Notes under the pieces: generated by a model
What the model was told of the DNA's origin: nothing
The model's database searches: none
What the model saw: only the letters and a program-made list of their open reading frames with translations
Program-made: the position numbers and the translations under genes
Shown here: piece after piece, positions 44,969 through 46,030 of the stretch
Layout of the letters: each line of letters begins with the position of its first letter
How positions within the stretch are numbered: position 1 is the stretch's first letter
Assembly: GCA_020427155.1 (NCBI GenBank)
Contig: JAGQOW010000007.1
Location: 1-46,030, forward strand
Length of the DNA stretch: 46,030 bases
Origin: Planctomycetales bacterium
GTDB lineage: Bacteria; Planctomycetota; Planctomycetia; Pirellulales; Lacipirellulaceae
Direction of reading: 5' to 3'

Positions 44969-46030
44969 ATGGATATGGATAAACTTGTCTCGCTCTGCAG
45001 AAGGCGCGGGTTCTTGTTTCAGTCGAGTGAAATCTACGGCGGCATCAACGGTTTCTGGGACTACGGCCCCTTGGGCGTCGAGCTCAAACGCAACATTAAG
45101 GAGGCGTGGTGGCAAGACATGGTCACCGCGCACGACGAGCTGACAGTTGCGGAAAATGCTCCAGCGACGTACGAAATGACGGGACTCGATTGCACGATCA
45201 TCATGCATCCGCAAGTGTGGAAAGTCTCAGGGCATTTTGATTTGTTTTGCGACATGATGCAGACGTGCCGGCAGTGCAAGAAGCTCGTACGAGCGGACCA
45301 TGTACCTGAGATGCTTCGAGATGCTGAGTGGTCAAGATCACTCATCGAGCACTGTGTCACAGCGTTACCTGACGGAAGCTTCAGCTTCGAGAGTCCCCAA
45401 GCCCTCTCTTGGGCCAAGACAAGAAAGCTTGGCCGGAAGCTTGCACCAGGCCTCGCATTGGTTCGCAATCCGGAAGTCACCGTGTCGTGGCTAGCCGAGG
45501 ACCTCGAGAGCGGAGTGCGACTTGACACACTCCATCAGCTCTTAATGTATATGGCAACTGAACAAAAGAACCAAACGGGGCTGCAAACGCCTTGTCCCCA
45601 TTGCGGTGGGGATTTGACCGAGCCCCGCGAGTTCAACCTGATGTTCGAATCGCATGCCGGCGCCCTCAAGAACGACGACAACCGCGTCTTTCTGCGGCCC
45701 GAGACGGCGCAAGGCATTTTTGTCAACTTCAAAAACGTGGTCGACAGTACCCGCGTGCGTGTGCCCTTTGGTATCGCGCAAATCGGAAAGTCTTTTCGCA
45801 ACGAGATCACGCCGCGGAATTTCACGTTTCGTTCGCGCGAGTTCGAACAGATGGAAATCGAATTCTTTTGCCACCCCGACAGTTCGCCCGACTGGTACAA
45901 GTATTGGCGCGACCGACGGTTTAAGTGGTACCAGGATTTAGGCCTGGCTGGCGAACGGCTGCAGCTGCGCGACCACGACGCCGATGAGCTGAGCCACTAC
46001 AGCACCGGCACGGCCGACATCGAGTACGCC
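44969..46030 (+). CDS. glyS: Glycyl-tRNA synthetase (class II, alpha2 type), 5' part
   Basis: 354 codons are visible; the gene runs off the window. It charges tRNA-Gly. The N-terminus MDMDKLVSLCRRRGFLFQSSEIYGGINGFWDYGPLG and motif-2 region FLRPETAQGIFVNF, FGIAQIGKSFRNEITPRNFTFRSREFEQMEIEFF are diagnostic of the single-chain type. The zinc site is split: C100/C103 (CRQC) and C209/C212 (CPHC) are separated by about 95 residues instead of the usual shorter linker. This insert (45302-45592) uses codons such as AGA and TTA that are rare in its neighbours. ATG at 44969 is followed by a second ATG 6 bases later. Confidence 0.92.
   Translation, partial: MDMDKLVSLCRRRGFLFQSSEIYGGINGFWDYGPLGVELKRNIKEAWWQDMVTAHDELTVAENAPATYEMTGLDCTIIMHPQVWKVSGHFDLFCDMMQTCRQCKKLVRADHVPEMLRDAEWSRSLIEHCVTALPDGSFSFESPQALSWAKTRKLGRKLAPGLALVRNPEVTVSWLAEDLESGVRLDTLHQLLMYMATEQKNQTGLQTPCPHCGGDLTEPREFNLMFESHAGALKNDDNRVFLRPETAQGIFVNFKNVVDSTRVRVPFGIAQIGKSFRNEITPRNFTFRSREFEQMEIEFFCHPDSSPDWYKYWRDRRFKWYQDLGLAGERLQLRDHDADELSHYSTGTADIEYA

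Overview
The window reads as a chromosomal segment of a planctomycete, most likely of the Pirellulales type. This is inferred from GC-rich, loosely packed genes with long spacers, a PEP-CTERM protein, a Ser/Thr kinase carrying a sensor domain, a Tyr/Pro-rich secreted protein, an acidic Planctomycetes-style secreted protein, and a futalosine-type menaquinone gene set. No tRNA, rRNA, CRISPR array, phage or insertion sequence was recognised.

Layout. 1-1.0 kb: 3' end of a GH10-like protein without the canonical catalytic glutamates. 1.1-2.7 kb (minus): STAS protein, a 54-aa membrane peptide and a TAT-exported NIPSNAP protein. 2.7-7.8 kb: alaS divergent from a YceH/DUF480 gene, then a BASS/SBF-type transporter. 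7.8-16 kb (minus): a cyclase-like/kinase/Cache protein, a small secreted protein, a DUF4404-like gene, nnrE, an acidic repeat protein overlapping guaB, and a membrane protein. 16-20 kb: a frameshifted AbiEii-like nucleotidyltransferase, an alpha/beta hydrolase, a Kelch protein and a PEP-CTERM protein. 20.3-25.3 kb (plus): a membrane-anchored zinc-ribbon/solute-binding protein, a TPR protein and a starch-binding-like esterase. 25.6-30.3 kb (minus): an MFS transporter, a porin with a CCGD repeat, a membrane protein and a CvpA-like protein. 30.4-34.3 kb (minus): a degenerate GspE/PilB-like protein, an intact PilT-like ATPase and hisF. 34.6-40 kb (minus): a tightly packed run (exported protein, thiS, thiG, a two-gene AbiEii-like module, dinG) plus a zinc metallopeptidase. 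40.2-44 kb (minus): mqnE, a UbiA-type prenyltransferase, ubiX and ubiE for menaquinone synthesis. 44.1 kb to the end (plus): comB-like and the 5' part of a class II glycyl-tRNA synthetase gene.

The strongest unexplained signals are non-coding. Two ~104-bp elements (11430-11534 and 29642-29743, opposite orientations) share 14-15-bp outer inverted arms and a similar loop, while the inner stems differ in sequence yet both pair perfectly. Each sits about 31-35 bases upstream of a minus-strand start codon. A third compound palindrome (15371-15466) and a duplicated 17-bp palindrome in the menaquinone cluster add to this. Among proteins, the most notable are the GspE/PilB-like protein that has lost its Walker A lysine and is translationally coupled to an intact PilT-like ATPase, and the solute-binding protein with an N-terminal zinc ribbon.
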